Assembly (NCBI RefSeq): GCF_017874375.1
Contig: NZ_JAGGLK010000003.1
Location: 434,001 to 498,000, forward strand
Reading direction: 5' to 3'
Length of the DNA: 64,000 nucleotides
Source: Methanohalophilus levihalophilus
Lineage (GTDB): Archaea; Halobacteriota; Methanosarcinia; Methanosarcinales; Methanosarcinaceae
The notes under the pieces are model-generated. The model had not been told where the DNA came from. It was given only the letters and a program-made list of their open reading frames with translations, and ran no database searches. Position numbers and translations under genes: made by a program. Shown piece by piece: positions 33,737-45,194 of this stretch (the first letter of the stretch is position 1; the number at the start of each line of letters is the position of its first letter).

Positions 33737-34029
33737 AAATCTACACCTACCGCTTGCTTTATCTTATCCCTTATGTTCGAACTCTGGCTTGTTCCGCCAA
33801 GAGTAACCAAAGTTGGTTCTACAGACTCACTAAGATTTTCTCTTAGGGTTTCCGGTAGTTTATTAAAATCATCGCTATTCATTACAAGGATGCCCACATC
33901 GGAATCATCAATGATTTCATTGACTTTTCCTTCAAGTTCGGAATCATCCTTGATTTCATAAACTTTCTTGATACCTGCCAGCCTGAATCCGGTGACAAAT
34001 TGGTCTTCTCCTACAACTGCAAGTTCCAT
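33727..34029 (-). CDS. atpF: A-type ATP synthase subunit F
   Basis: Central-stalk subunit F (AhaF), 100 residues: [20 protein letters not shown] and [17 protein letters not shown] are typical of this Rossmann-like regulatory subunit, ending [13 protein letters not shown]. Starts immediately after the atpC stop. Confidence 0.94.
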   Translation of the reverse strand: MELAVVGEDQFVTGFRLAGIKKVYEIKDDSELEGKVNEIIDDSDVGILVMNSDDFNKLPETLRENLSESVEPTLVTLGGTSQSSNIRDKIKQAVGVDLWK

Positions 34030-35103
34030 TTAGATCACCAACTGATTCCTTATGACTTCTTCACTCAGGTTGGCGGCTTTTCCTCTGACGATCATCCGGA
34101 GGTTACTGACTTCAATTCTCTTGTTGAGCATATAATCCATAATGGGGACAATGGATAGTGGATACTCATGTGAAAAACTGGAAGTGGATTTGACACTGTA
34201 TTTTGTAAGGTTAGTTTCCACGTCAGTAAGCGATTTCATCTCCGGTGACACAATATCAGAAATTGCATCCCAGTATGGGTAACCTTCGATGGCATTGATT
34301 AGTTCCTCAAATGGAAGTGGAACCATCTTTTTGATTTCATCAACACTGATCAAAAGTCCACCGTCAAGAAGCACACTTTCAATCTCTTCTTCGTCAATAC
34401 CCTCTTTCTTCATCCTGAACATTGTCTTTATGTTCTTGATGTCGATTTCAGTCCTGACAAATTTAGAGAACAATTTACGGTCACTGGATTTTGGGACACC
34501 AATTGAATGGAACAATGTCTGGTAATACAGCTTATCAAGCTGATTTTCAATTTCCGGAAGATTTGTTCCATCATAATTCTTAAGAATTGGATAATACTCA
34601 CTGTTGCTGAGTGCTTCAATGATTTCTTCATGAGACTCTTTTTCAGCAAGTTCAGAGAGGAACTTATATTTGAATTGGCCGCCAGAGACAATATTGTCCT
34701 TTATTTCATCGATAGATGCGTTGTAGAACTTTCCACGAAGGATGGTCTTAATGCTTCCAATATCATAATTTTTCAGATATTCGGAAATGAGGTTATTAAG
34801 GTCACCTTCGGAAATATCTATCAATTTTGAAAATGTGACTGCAAGGTTCCTATTAAGGGCATGCTCAATAAGATCATTGCCATCAAATCTTCTTGCAAGT
34901 TCATCGACATCCTGTTTGTACTGGGTTTCTTCAATAAAACGGGTAATTTCATTGAGATCCATGTTAAGGAGTCTTGGATATGTCTCCTTTGGAAGGAGAT
35001 TGCTTTTCATTGCACGTACACGCGCAGTTACATAAGCGTAGTTAGAGCTACCACTACTTTTTGTAGAGGCAGTCTTTCTTCTGAATTTTTGAAAAAGCCT
35101 CAT
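34030..35103 (-). CDS. atpC: A-type ATP synthase subunit C
   Basis: Subunit C (AhaC), 357 residues, the socket that couples the central stalk to the membrane rotor; all-helical family with YAYVTARVRAMKSNLLPKE and ISEGDLNNLISEYLKNYD-type repeats. GGTGATATC precedes ATG 35103. Ends abutting atpF. Confidence 0.93.
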   Translation of the reverse strand: MRLFQKFRRKTASTKSSGSSNYAYVTARVRAMKSNLLPKETYPRLLNMDLNEITRFIEETQYKQDVDELARRFDGNDLIEHALNRNLAVTFSKLIDISEGDLNNLISEYLKNYDIGSIKTILRGKFYNASIDEIKDNIVSGGQFKYKFLSELAEKESHEEIIEALSNSEYYPILKNYDGTNLPEIENQLDKLYYQTLFHSIGVPKSSDRKLFSKFVRTEIDIKNIKTMFRMKKEGIDEEEIESVLLDGGLLISVDEIKKMVPLPFEELINAIEGYPYWDAISDIVSPEMKSLTDVETNLTKYSVKSTSSFSHEYPLSIVPIMDYMLNKRIEVSNLRMIVRGKAANLSEEVIRNQLVI

Positions 35104-35110
35104 TGTGATA

Positions 35111-35662
35111 TCACCCGAACAGGATGTCAGAGGTTTGCCTTAAGTTCTGCTCGTAAACACGCTTAAGAATTATATCGTATGTGAAATCCAATCTTACAGT
35201 TGCTTCTTCGTTCTCGATTATTACTCCGCCAACGCAGTCAATGTTGCCGGCATATTCAAGTGATGAAAGCCTCTTTACCAGTTCTTCTGACTCCTTGTTG
35301 GAGTAGATGCGGGTACCACTGGATTCATTTGCTTCTAAAATTGCTTTAAGAAGGTCTTCTTGCTTTGATTCAGGCATGGAAGATATTATTTCAACCGCCT
35401 GCTCGTAGACTCTTTCAAGCACATCTTTGCGTGCATTGAGCATTGTCCTTTTAACTTCAAGGTTTGCGCTGGAAACTTCCTGCTTCTTCATACGCTGGAT
35501 ATCACTTTCTGCCTGGGCCATTCGGTCACCCATGATCTTTTTTGCAGACTGGCGTGCAGCTTCCATAATTTCGGATGCTTCAGCTTCAGCTCCTGCATTA
35601 GTCTCGGAGACCTTTGCCTCTGCGACATCAATGATATCTTTTATTACCGTTTCGAGTCCCAT
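35111..35662 (-). CDS. atpE: A-type ATP synthase subunit E (peripheral stalk)
   Basis: Peripheral-stalk subunit E (AhaE), about 183 residues. MGLETVIKDIIDVAEAKVSE is the family start, placed at ATG 35662 with GTGAGAG upstream; an in-frame ATG at 35698 would add twelve atypical residues. Long N-terminal helix (to about 90) then a compact domain. Works with subunit H. Confidence 0.92.
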   Translation of the reverse strand: MGLETVIKDIIDVAEAKVSETNAGAEAEASEIMEAARQSAKKIMGDRMAQAESDIQRMKKQEVSSANLEVKRTMLNARKDVLERVYEQAVEIISSMPESKQEDLLKAILEANESSGTRIYSNKESEELVKRLSSLEYAGNIDCVGGVIIENEEATVRLDFTYDIILKRVYEQNLRQTSDILFG

Positions 35663-35714
35663 GCTCTCACATCTAAAAATTAATTTAAGAGCAATCAATG
35701 CTCTTAAATTGGAC

Positions 35715-37885
<2,171 letters not shown>

Positions 37886-37896
<11 letters not shown>

Positions 37897-38212
37897 TTGC
37901 CCTCTCAAATTCCTCGACAAGGTTCCCTACAGCTTTGTCTATATTTGCCTCAGCTTTTTTGCTTAGATCTTCTGCATCATTTTTCCCATTCTCAAGAATC
38001 TGCTTGTTCTCTTTAATCTGACTTTCATGTGCAGATTTAATTGAATTGGCAGCAGATTCTTCAGCATCTGTTTCTGCCTGTTTGAGAATCTCTTTTGCTT
38101 CAGACCGTGCCGCAGCAATCTTTTCCTCCTTGCTTTTCAGGCCTTCCTCTACCATTTTGGCAGCTTTCTGCTCTGCTTCTTTTATTTCGGATAAGATTTT
38201 ATCTTTGGCCAT
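37886..38212 (-). CDS. atpH: A-type ATP synthase subunit H (peripheral stalk)
   Basis: Subunit H (AhaH), 108 residues, almost entirely a right-handed coiled coil rich in Lys, Glu and Ala. MAKDKILSEIKEAEQKA at ATG 38212, with GAGG about six bases upstream, is chosen over an upstream in-frame ATG at 38242. First gene of the operon HIKECFABD-G, downstream of a TATA box at 38278. Confidence 0.9.
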
Positions 38213-38277
38213 GTGAATCCTCATTAAATTTGTAATTTGCAATAAGTGGACGATTTCACATCCCCTATAGCAAGCTC

Positions 38278-38289
38278 ACATATAAACTA
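38278..38289 (-). promoter_or_regulatory. TATA box of the ATP synthase operon
   Basis: AGTTTATATGTG on the minus strand lies about 66 bases upstream of atpH ATG 38212, in the 149-base gap after the radical SAM gene. This implies a leader of about 40 bases. Confidence 0.55.
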
Positions 38290-38361
38290 TTCGGTAAGTG
38301 CTCTTTTGCTGTTGAAATGTTCACTATTTGTCATGCTCAAAACTGCAAAAAAAAGAAGAAA

Positions 38362-39540
38362 TTATTGAACTCTGAGTGGCAGAATTGCATCTTCGGGAAT
38401 TGTGTGTATATAGCGCTCCCGGAATGCAGGATCTCTCATCATGCAATATTCAGCATTTGATTTGTATGCGGTGTGTTTTCCCATACGCTTCCAGATATCT
38501 TGCAGGCTTTCTTCCTTCACATTCCCAAATGAAAGAGGTGTATATGCGCATGGAATAACTTCTCCTGCAGGGGTTACGTGTAGCCATCTTCTGCCGGCAA
38601 AACAACCAAACATGTCCGGTCCCATGAAATAAGGGAAGGCAGTTACCCTTGGTCCGCTTTTAAGGTGATTCTTGTCTTTCTGGAACTTCTCAAGACGTTT
38701 GACATCTTGCCTGGTAATAACCTCGTCTTCATGCTCGAGCCATTTGCCAACTGCAACAATTTCATAGATGGACATTTCGTGCATGCCCATGCTTTCTGCC
38801 AATCCGTAAAAATCCTCAAGCTGATCAATATTGTCAGGTGAAACAACAACAAACATGTCTGTAAGCATGCCTGCATCAAGTGAATTTTTAATTCCTGCAA
38901 TTGCATCCTTAAATGCCCCCGTTCTTCCGCGTATGCGATCGTGTTCTGCTTCCTCGGGGTTATCAATGCTGATTCTCATTGCATACATTCCGGCATTCTT
39001 GAGACCCTGTGCCCTTTCAGGAGTTAATCCGAAACCTGAAGTAAAACAAGTGTTGATGGTTTTTTGGCTGTTAACCCGTTGTACCATCTCAACAATGTCC
39101 TTTCGGACCATTGTTTCCCCGCCATCAAAAGAGATCAGGTATGATCCAAGATCAATAGCTTGCTCGATTGTGTCAACAATCTGGTCTGCAGTAAGTTCTT
39201 TGCCGGTGACAAAGCCATCTGCACCACAGTGTATGCAACGATTTGGGCATCGATCAGTAATTGCAATGGAAAACTGGTCTGGAACACGCTTTTTCATGAT
39301 CGCTGCAATTTCCGCGCTAATCATGCGATTAAAAGCTTCGCCTGGTATGGGTGGAACCCAGGTAGAGAAAATGAGTGTCTCATCATCGAAGTATATTGGT
39401 TTTTCTTCTTTGAAAATACGGTTAATCCTTGAAATAATGGGTTTTGCCAGTGTTGAAAGCGCACCTTCTGTGTCAAGCACTACTTTACCGTTTTCAAGTT
39501 CTGCATTAACCTTGATCATAGGTTTTTCATAGACTCGCAT
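38362..39540 (-). CDS. Radical SAM/SPASM-like protein in the prenyl synthase operon
   Basis: About 392 residues. An unusual N-terminal extension of about 90 residues precedes the iron-sulfur motif CPNRCIHC (C98, C102, C105); ISFDGGETMVRKD is the glycine motif. The C terminus holds GCFAGRRWLHVTPAGEVIPCAY and a further CMMRD, suggesting an additional SPASM-like cluster. AAGGAG sits about ten bases before ATG 39540, close to the prenyl synthase stop (39555), so the two are cotranscribed. The reaction is unknown. Location with long-chain prenyl synthase and cytochrome c maturation genes suggests lipid or methanophenazine work, but this is inference. Confidence 0.85.
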   Translation of the reverse strand: MRVYEKPMIKVNAELENGKVVLDTEGALSTLAKPIISRINRIFKEEKPIYFDDETLIFSTWVPPIPGEAFNRMISAEIAAIMKKRVPDQFSIAITDRCPNRCIHCGADGFVTGKELTADQIVDTIEQAIDLGSYLISFDGGETMVRKDIVEMVQRVNSQKTINTCFTSGFGLTPERAQGLKNAGMYAMRISIDNPEEAEHDRIRGRTGAFKDAIAGIKNSLDAGMLTDMFVVVSPDNIDQLEDFYGLAESMGMHEMSIYEIVAVGKWLEHEDEVITRQDVKRLEKFQKDKNHLKSGPRVTAFPYFMGPDMFGCFAGRRWLHVTPAGEVIPCAYTPLSFGNVKEESLQDIWKRMGKHTAYKSNAEYCMMRDPAFRERYIHTIPEDAILPLRVQ

Positions 39541-39554
39541 CTCTTCAAATCTCC

Positions 39555-40412
39555 TTAGGGAAGCATGCAAAATGTTGCATATTCGGTAATCTGGAATAGT
39601 TTTTCTCTTGCAGGAGAATCCGGGAATTTCTCCAGTAAATCGTTTGCTATATTAACCTCTTCATGAACCCGGTCTTCAACTTTCTTTGTTGCATCCTCGG
39701 GGTTCATGCTCTGGTTGTAAATTTCCACAAGACCGGTTGAATGCTGGACAGAATGCTTATCTGTGGGTATTTTCCTGTATTCCAGCAGATCATCAAGTAT
39801 CTGGTAGGCCACGCCAACGCGTTCTCCGTATTCTCGCAGGTAATCTACTTTTTCTTCATCAGCTCCGGCAACGTATGCTCCCATGGCAGTACTGGCTGCA
39901 AAAAGGGATGCTGTCTTATTCCGGATGCATCTGAAATATTTCTCTTCATGGCACTCTTTTTCTGAAAAACCCTTGATGTCAATGACCTCTCCGTCAGCCA
40001 TCCGCATACCCGCTTTCCCGAATTCGGCGACAACCTCTTTTTTATAAGGTGCAAGAAGCTCGATTGATTTGGATATGAGATAGTCCCCGGCCAGCATTGC
40101 GACTCCATTGCCATATTTCTCATGGGCAGTTTCCACACCTCTCCGAATTGTTCCCATGTCCAGGAGATCGTCATGTATAAGGGATGCGGAATGGATGAGT
40201 TCTATAGCAAGTGCTGCGTCAAGGCTCTCTTCAATTTTTGCACCACAAACTTCGGTTGAGAGCATCAGCATTATAGGGCGTATTTTTTTCCCGCCGGAAT
40301 TACAGATGTGGGATACTGCACCCTTAAGGTGTATCCCATCTTCAATTCCATCAGTAAACCGGGTAATTGCCTGGTTTATCTGGCGGAACTCCTCCCATGA
40401 TTCAATATCCAT
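39555..40412 (-). CDS. Long-chain trans-prenyl diphosphate synthase, likely C25 for methanophenazine
   Basis: A 285-residue trans-isoprenyl diphosphate synthase. First aspartate-rich motif DDLLD at 81-85 and second DDLLE at 207-211; GGKKIRP at 40-46. The residue five positions before the first motif is alanine (A76), a small residue that lets the chain grow beyond C20, unlike Phe/Tyr in shorter-chain enzymes. In Methanosarcina mazei a geranylfarnesyl diphosphate synthase of this family supplies the C25 chain of methanophenazine. Chain length here is inferred. Starts 18 bases after ccmE. Confidence 0.88.
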   Translation of the reverse strand: MDIESWEEFRQINQAITRFTDGIEDGIHLKGAVSHICNSGGKKIRPIMLMLSTEVCGAKIEESLDAALAIELIHSASLIHDDLLDMGTIRRGVETAHEKYGNGVAMLAGDYLISKSIELLAPYKKEVVAEFGKAGMRMADGEVIDIKGFSEKECHEEKYFRCIRNKTASLFAASTAMGAYVAGADEEKVDYLREYGERVGVAYQILDDLLEYRKIPTDKHSVQHSTGLVEIYNQSMNPEDATKKVEDRVHEEVNIANDLLEKFPDSPAREKLFQITEYATFCMLP

Positions 40413-40430
40413 CCTGACCTCTCGATTTTA

Positions 40431-40823
40431 TTATGATTCTGAGTATTTGGAGGGACAACCCATTACAACCTGATTTGCATAAATTGTTCCGTCTTCATCC
40501 AGTCTGCCACTGAGGCTGATACTTTTCCCCTCTTCAAGATTTGGAGGTAGGTCTCCGGTATATTCAACATTGATAATTTGCGAAGAATTTTCTGTATCCT
40601 GTAGCTGGAATGAGATTTTTCCGGGTTCAAGTACCAAACTATTGTTGCTGATAGTTCCCATTGTATTGATATTTTTCCCGGTGTATTCTTCTTGTTCCTC
40701 GAGGATCTGGGTAACCGTATAATACTGCTGCCCGGCATCTATTCCCCATAGTCCGATTACGGCAAAAACGGCGACTGCCAAAAGAGCAATTGCGGTCTTT
40801 TGCTGTCGTTTTGTGAGATTCAT
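40431..40823 (-). CDS. ccmE: Cytochrome c maturation protein CcmE, archaeal CxxxY type
   Basis: A 130-residue heme chaperone: one N-terminal membrane helix (TAIALLAVAVFAVIGLWGI), then an OB-fold domain. The heme-binding position shows C123-P-S-K-Y127 near the C terminus, the archaeal CxxxY variant, where bacterial CcmE has HxxxY. It receives heme and passes it to apocytochromes such as the multiheme protein at 6.2 kb. It overlaps the small ccmD-like gene upstream by four bases. Confidence 0.88.
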   Translation of the reverse strand: MNLTKRQQKTAIALLAVAVFAVIGLWGIDAGQQYYTVTQILEEQEEYTGKNINTMGTISNNSLVLEPGKISFQLQDTENSSQIINVEYTGDLPPNLEEGKSISLSGRLDEDGTIYANQVVMGCPSKYSES

Positions 40824-40939
40824 TTTAGTGTCAGCCTTTCCATTTCATTACGTAATTGTGAACGCTTCCGAACTAGGGAGATAATATAAGAAAGTATTGT
40901 CGCCCAAACAATTAAAAAAGCTATGTATAGTGCATCCAT
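40820..40939 (-). CDS. ccmD: CcmD-like small membrane protein
   Basis: A 39-residue protein too short for normal gene finding: MDALYIAFLIVWATILSYII is a membrane helix, followed by a basic amphipathic tail (SLVRKRSQLRNEMERLTLK), the pattern of bacterial CcmD, which links CcmE to the heme exporter. Stop and ccmE start overlap as ATGA. AAAGGT lies upstream. Identification rests on size, topology and the partner gene, not on sequence identity. CcmA, CcmB, CcmC and CcmF are not in the window. Confidence 0.7.
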   Translation of the reverse strand: MDALYIAFLIVWATILSYIISLVRKRSQLRNEMERLTLK

Positions 40940-41056
40940 TCGTACGTACCTTTAGATCTTTCCTAGAACAAGTGACTACGGACATATTTATATCTGATGC
41001 TTAATAGTGTTCCATCAGAAACAATACTCTCAAATCCAAAAGAGGCATCAAGCGTC
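40940..41056. promoter_or_regulatory. Divergent promoter region between ccmD and ahbD
   Basis: CATATTTATATCTG at about 40982-40995 is a good TATA candidate for ahbD on the plus strand, about 65 bases before ATG 41057. The ccmD side has AAAGGT before its start; a clear TATA for the minus strand was not found. Shared control of heme synthesis and cytochrome maturation is plausible. Confidence 0.5.
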
Positions 41057-42106
41057 ATGACATCATCTGTAAAACCTCCAAGACTCATTGCATGGGAACT
41101 GACTTCAGGGTGCAATCTTTCCTGCTTGCATTGCAGAGGCTCTTCAACAGAATGTGCTGCAGAGAATGAATTATCCACTGAAGAAGCCCTGAACTTCATT
41201 GATGAAGTAGCATCAATGGGTTCTCCGATTTTGATACTTAGTGGTGGTGAACCGCTTGTCAGGGCCGATGTCTACGATCTTGCAAAATATGGAACTGAAA
41301 AGGGGTTGAGGGTGGTACTTGCCACCAATGGGACCCTGGTTGACAGGGAAGTAGCAAGAAAGATGAAAGATTCCGGAATTAAGAGAGTCAGTATTAGCAT
41401 TGATGGTTCAACCGCTGAGACTCATGACGGCTTCCGCGGAGTTCCCGGAGCATTTGATAAAGCAATGGGAGGTATTGAGGCTCTTAAGGCAGAAGGGCTG
41501 GGATTTCAGATAAATACCACAATCACAAAACGTAATCTCACTCAGATTCCTGGTATTCTGGAACTTGCACAGAAAATCGGTGCAGAAGCCCTGCACATAT
41601 TCCTGCTTGTACCAACAGGTAGGGGTGAATCCCTTGTGGATGAGGAGATTCCTCCGGTTGAGTATGAAAAAGTTCTCCGCTGGTTCTATGACCAGCGCAA
41701 AACTGCCGGGCTGGAACTAAAGGCGACGTGTGCTCCACACTATTTCCGTATTATGAGGCAGCGTGCTTCACAGGAAGGTCTTGAAGTAAATGTCGAAAAT
41801 TTCGGTTATGAAGCACTAAGCCGGGGATGCCTTGGTGGAATTAGCTTCTGTTTTGTTTCCAGCACCGGGGATGTGCAACCTTGCGGATATCTCCCGACAC
41901 TTGCAGGAAACATCCGTGAGGAAGGTTTCCGGAAAATATGGGAAGAATCCGAGCTGTTTAATTCCCTGAGGGATTACGAGCTACTAAAAGGCAAGTGTGG
42001 AAAATGCAGCTATCGGAATGTTTGCGGTGGTTGCCGTGCCCGTGCTTATGCTGCTACGGGTGATTACCTTGCCGAGGAACCCTATTGTATCTATATACCC
42101 CATTGA
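41057..42106 (+). CDS. ahbD: AhbD, radical SAM heme b synthase
   Basis: Radical SAM/SPASM enzyme that oxidatively decarboxylates iron-coproporphyrin to heme b in the siroheme-dependent pathway. From ATG 41057 the iron-sulfur motif CNLSCLHC gives C19, C23, C26; LSGGEPL follows; the C terminus has a SPASM-type cysteine set (GKCGKCSYRNVCGGC and YCIY). The related AhbC is similar, but the position directly before ahbA-ahbB matches the Methanosarcina barkeri ahbD locus. An in-frame ATG at 40997 would add twenty atypical residues. Confidence 0.83.
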   Translation: MTSSVKPPRLIAWELTSGCNLSCLHCRGSSTECAAENELSTEEALNFIDEVASMGSPILILSGGEPLVRADVYDLAKYGTEKGLRVVLATNGTLVDREVARKMKDSGIKRVSISIDGSTAETHDGFRGVPGAFDKAMGGIEALKAEGLGFQINTTITKRNLTQIPGILELAQKIGAEALHIFLLVPTGRGESLVDEEIPPVEYEKVLRWFYDQRKTAGLELKATCAPHYFRIMRQRASQEGLEVNVENFGYEALSRGCLGGISFCFVSSTGDVQPCGYLPTLAGNIREEGFRKIWEESELFNSLRDYELLKGKCGKCSYRNVCGGCRARAYAATGDYLAEEPYCIYIPH

Positions 42107-42285
42107 AATCGGTATCATTTTAATTCATATCCAGGGACTTTTCTATTATCTCATGGCGTTCTCTTTAACATTTTAAGCGTTTTCATCAGGTTTACAGTAT
42201 ACTTTTCTAAACCATACCTTTTTAATTCATAACTGCATCACTAAGTCTGTCTTTCCTTGTATAGTGATAGCAGTAGGCATTTATC

Positions 42286-42741
42286 ATGATTGAACTTGAC
42301 GAGACGGACAAAAAAATACTCAATGAAATCCAGATGGGTTTCCCTCTTGATGTTCATCCATACAGGATATTGAGCCAAAGGCTTTCTATTTCTGAATCCG
42401 AGTTGCTTGACAGGCTTAAGAGGCTTAATGAAGAAGGCGCCGTCAGGCGCATTGGTCCGGTTATCAATACACGCAAAGTTGGAGGCTCCAGCACTCTGGT
42501 TGCTATGAATGTACCCGAAGAACGTGTTGATGAAGTCGCTTCTATTGTTAACAGCTATCCTGAAGTTTCTCACAATTACCTGAGGCCGGCAGAGTACAAT
42601 CTCTGGTTTACTGTTTCTGCTAAGGATAAGGAAACCCTGGCCGGTATTCTTGCAGATATTCACAGCAAAACAAATCTTCCAATGCTCGATTTGCCCACAA
42701 AACGTCTTTTTAAAATCGGGGTGAAATTCAATGTCAGATAA
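42286..42741 (+). CDS. ahbA: Siroheme decarboxylase subunit AhbA
   Basis: A 151-residue Lrp/AsnC-like protein: winged helix ([38 protein letters not shown]) and RAM-like half. This protein family, formerly thought regulatory, forms the siroheme decarboxylase with AhbB and removes two acetate carboxyls. [16 protein letters not shown] and [15 protein letters not shown] contain the conserved catalytic arginine/histidine region. Its 3' end overlaps ahbB by eleven bases. Confidence 0.92.
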   Translation: MIELDETDKKILNEIQMGFPLDVHPYRILSQRLSISESELLDRLKRLNEEGAVRRIGPVINTRKVGGSSTLVAMNVPEERVDEVASIVNSYPEVSHNYLRPAEYNLWFTVSAKDKETLAGILADIHSKTNLPMLDLPTKRLFKIGVKFNVR

Positions 42742-43201
42742 TATTGATGAGCTTTCATATATGATCCTCAAGCTAACCCAGGAAGGAATTCCGTTTTCTT
42801 CCTCTCCCTTTGCAGACATAGCAGAAGAGCTTGGGATTTCCGAGCAGGAAGTCGTGGATAGGCTGGAATTAATGCAAAAGGAGGGTTTTATCCGTCGCTT
42901 TGGTGCATCCATTGCACACCGGCAGATAGGAATTAATGCCAATGCCATGTGTGTCTGGAATGTTCCCGATGAAAGTGTTGAAAAGGTGGGTGAAATCATG
43001 GCTTCTTTCCCTGAAGTCACACATTGCTATGAAAGGCCCAGATATCCCAACTGGCCATATAATATGTTTACAATGGTACATTCATATAGCAGGGATGAAT
43101 GTATTGAAGTAGCGACAAAAATCTCTGAAGCTGTTGGTATTGATGATTATTCCCTGCTTTTCAGCGAACGTGAGTTCAAGAAGACTGGTGTAAGGCTATA
43201 A
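42731..43201 (+). CDS. ahbB: Siroheme decarboxylase subunit AhbB
   Basis: Partner of AhbA, 156 residues, same architecture: [23 protein letters not shown] winged helix, then [19 protein letters not shown] and [20 protein letters not shown], with the conserved His/Arg/Tyr of the active site. Together they convert siroheme to 12,18-didecarboxysiroheme. Paralogue of ahbA by ancient duplication. Confidence 0.92.
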   Translation: MSDNIDELSYMILKLTQEGIPFSSSPFADIAEELGISEQEVVDRLELMQKEGFIRRFGASIAHRQIGINANAMCVWNVPDESVEKVGEIMASFPEVTHCYERPRYPNWPYNMFTMVHSYSRDECIEVATKISEAVGIDDYSLLFSEREFKKTGVRL

Positions 43202-43215
43202 GTCTGGTGATATGG

Positions 43216-43875
43216 ATGCCTGAAAGGAACTATCTTCCACTTTTCATAGATATGTCTTCGAAAAAAGTGTTAATCTTTGGCGGAGGCAAGGTCGGGGAAA
43301 GAAAAGCTCTTTTGTTCAAGGATTTTGCTCCTGTTACTGTTATTAGTGCATCTTTTACAGAAAACCTGAACAAGTGTTCTGATGAGATTGATCTAATTGA
43401 ATCAGACATTTCGGATCTCACAATAAGCCAGATAGAGGACTTTGTCAAAGATTCATTTATTGTTATCACTGCAACAAACAATCCTGAGCTCAATGAAAAA
43501 ATCGGAGAAATAGCAGAACGCTCAGGTGCGCTGGTAAATTCTGTTAACCTTGCAGGGGATCTGATTATTCCTTCCGTAATCAGGCAGGATCCGGTTTTAT
43601 TGGGAATCTCCACTATGGGCAATAGCCCTGCTCTGTCAAAATTCATTCGTCTTGAACTTGAAAAGGTAATTACACCCGCCTACGGTCAAATGGCAAAACT
43701 GCAGGATGAATGCCGTGATATTCTCAAAGAAAGAATCAGCGAGGAATCAGGGCGAAAAACTATTCTCTGGGAAATCCTTGAAAACAGGGAAATATGGGAT
43801 GCATTTGCTGTTTCCTATGAAAAAGCGTATAATATAGCATATAATATAATGTTGGAGCACTTTGAAGACAACTAA
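43216..43875 (+). CDS. Precorrin-2 dehydrogenase / sirohydrochlorin ferrochelatase (CysG N-terminal type)
   Basis: About 219 residues. NAD-binding glycine motif VLIFGGGKVGERKA and the downstream NLAGDLIIPSVIRQDPVLLGISTMGNSPALS are characteristic of the Met8/CysG dehydrogenase-chelatase. It makes siroheme for AhbA/B. ATG 43216 with GGTGAT six bases upstream is chosen over an in-frame GTG at 43207. Monofunctional, lacking the methyltransferase domain; the uroporphyrinogen methyltransferase is not in the window. Confidence 0.88.
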   Translation: MPERNYLPLFIDMSSKKVLIFGGGKVGERKALLFKDFAPVTVISASFTENLNKCSDEIDLIESDISDLTISQIEDFVKDSFIVITATNNPELNEKIGEIAERSGALVNSVNLAGDLIIPSVIRQDPVLLGISTMGNSPALSKFIRLELEKVITPAYGQMAKLQDECRDILKERISEESGRKTILWEILENREIWDAFAVSYEKAYNIAYNIMLEHFEDN

Positions 43876-43904
43876 AGTGCCTTTCACCTCAAAGGAGGAA
43901 ACCC

Positions 43905-45179
43905 TTGACAGAAATCTCAAGTCTGGTCATAAGCCACTCAAAAGCAACTGTTGAAGAAATGGAAGATGCATGGGAAGGAGAGCTGGAAGAGCTGCTCACT
44001 AAATTGTATGCCCATGACCTTGTCCATGAGTGCGCTGTGCTCAAAACCTGCAATCGTGTGGAGATATATGTAGTGTCTCCAAAGGGTAGCAGTGTCCTTT
44101 TCCATTTCGCAAAGGAGATGGGTGTTTCCTCGAAAATAGTTGACTTCTACGATCATGATGAATCTCTCAGGCATTTGTTGAGACTCGCCTGTGGTCTCGA
44201 ATCCATGATAATAGGAGAGGACCAAATCCTCGGTCAGCTCAAGGATATGTTTGTAGCTACAAAGGATGCCGGAACAATCGGTAAAGTGCTTGAGACGGCT
44301 TTCAGCAAAGCAATTCAGGTAGGCAAACGCGCCCGCACAGAGACAAAGATCAATAGGGGTGCAGTTTCAATTGCTTCTGCTGCCGTGGATCTTGCCGAAG
44401 AGATCCTCAATGGCCTCGAAGGTCGCAATATTCTTGTAATTGGTACAGGTGAGATGGGTACACTTGTAACCCGTGCCCTTGCCCACAAGGATATGAATGT
44501 GGTTTACCTTGCAAACCGAACCTATGAAAAGGCAACAGATCTTGCCGGTGAAATGGGTGGGGAAGCCGTCCATTTTGAGCAACTTCACGATTATGTACGA
44601 CAGTCTGATGTAATTATCAGTGCAACTTCTGCTCCACACTATGTATTAAAGAAGGGTATTGTTGAGGAGGCAATGGAGGAGCGTTCGGAAGATCTGCTTC
44701 TCATCGATATTGCCAGTCCAAGGGATATAGATCCTGATGTGGAAAACGTGACAGGTGCCATTCTTCGTAATATTGACAGCCTGCGTGTAATCAATGAACG
44801 CAATCTCCAGATGCGACTTGAGGAAGCCAAGAAAGTTGAAGTTATTATTGATGAAGAATATGGACTTTTGCTTTCAAAATACAAACAACAGAAAGCAGAT
44901 GCCCTGATTTCAGATCTTTACAGCCAGGTTTATGACCTGAGAAAGAAAGAGCTTGACAAGGCAATAAACCGTCTTGGTGCTTATCATACACTGGGTGAGA
45001 TTGAGCTCAGCGTACTTGACGATCTCACACGAGCCATTGCAAATAAACTGCTTGCTGGGCCCACCAAATCCCTCCGCCATGCAGCTGAATTTGATGATGA
45101 GGAATTCCTTGATTCAGTGTCACAGTTGTTTGATATCAGACCATATCAGGGAAATGATGAAAAGGATAAATGCCAGTAA
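43905..45179 (+). CDS. hemA: Glutamyl-tRNA reductase
   Basis: HemA, 424 residues, NADPH-dependent reduction of glutamyl-tRNA to glutamate semialdehyde. Catalytic cysteine C49 in LKTCNRVEIY, ACGLESMIIGEDQILGQ, the NADPH motif VIGTGEMGTLV, and the C-terminal dimerisation helices. It starts with TTG 43905 behind a perfect AAGGAGG site, a strong case for a non-ATG start. Confidence 0.96.
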   Translation: MTEISSLVISHSKATVEEMEDAWEGELEELLTKLYAHDLVHECAVLKTCNRVEIYVVSPKGSSVLFHFAKEMGVSSKIVDFYDHDESLRHLLRLACGLESMIIGEDQILGQLKDMFVATKDAGTIGKVLETAFSKAIQVGKRARTETKINRGAVSIASAAVDLAEEILNGLEGRNILVIGTGEMGTLVTRALAHKDMNVVYLANRTYEKATDLAGEMGGEAVHFEQLHDYVRQSDVIISATSAPHYVLKKGIVEEAMEERSEDLLLIDIASPRDIDPDVENVTGAILRNIDSLRVINERNLQMRLEEAKKVEVIIDEEYGLLLSKYKQQKADALISDLYSQVYDLRKKELDKAINRLGAYHTLGEIELSVLDDLTRAIANKLLAGPTKSLRHAAEFDDEEFLDSVSQLFDIRPYQGNDEKDKCQ

Positions 45180-45194
45180 TAGGAGTGATGATGC

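Noticed and set aside
42241-43020. A 259-codon frame on the minus strand across ahbA and ahbB
   Set aside because: It is the reverse reading of the two strong heme genes, with no protein-like features of its own.
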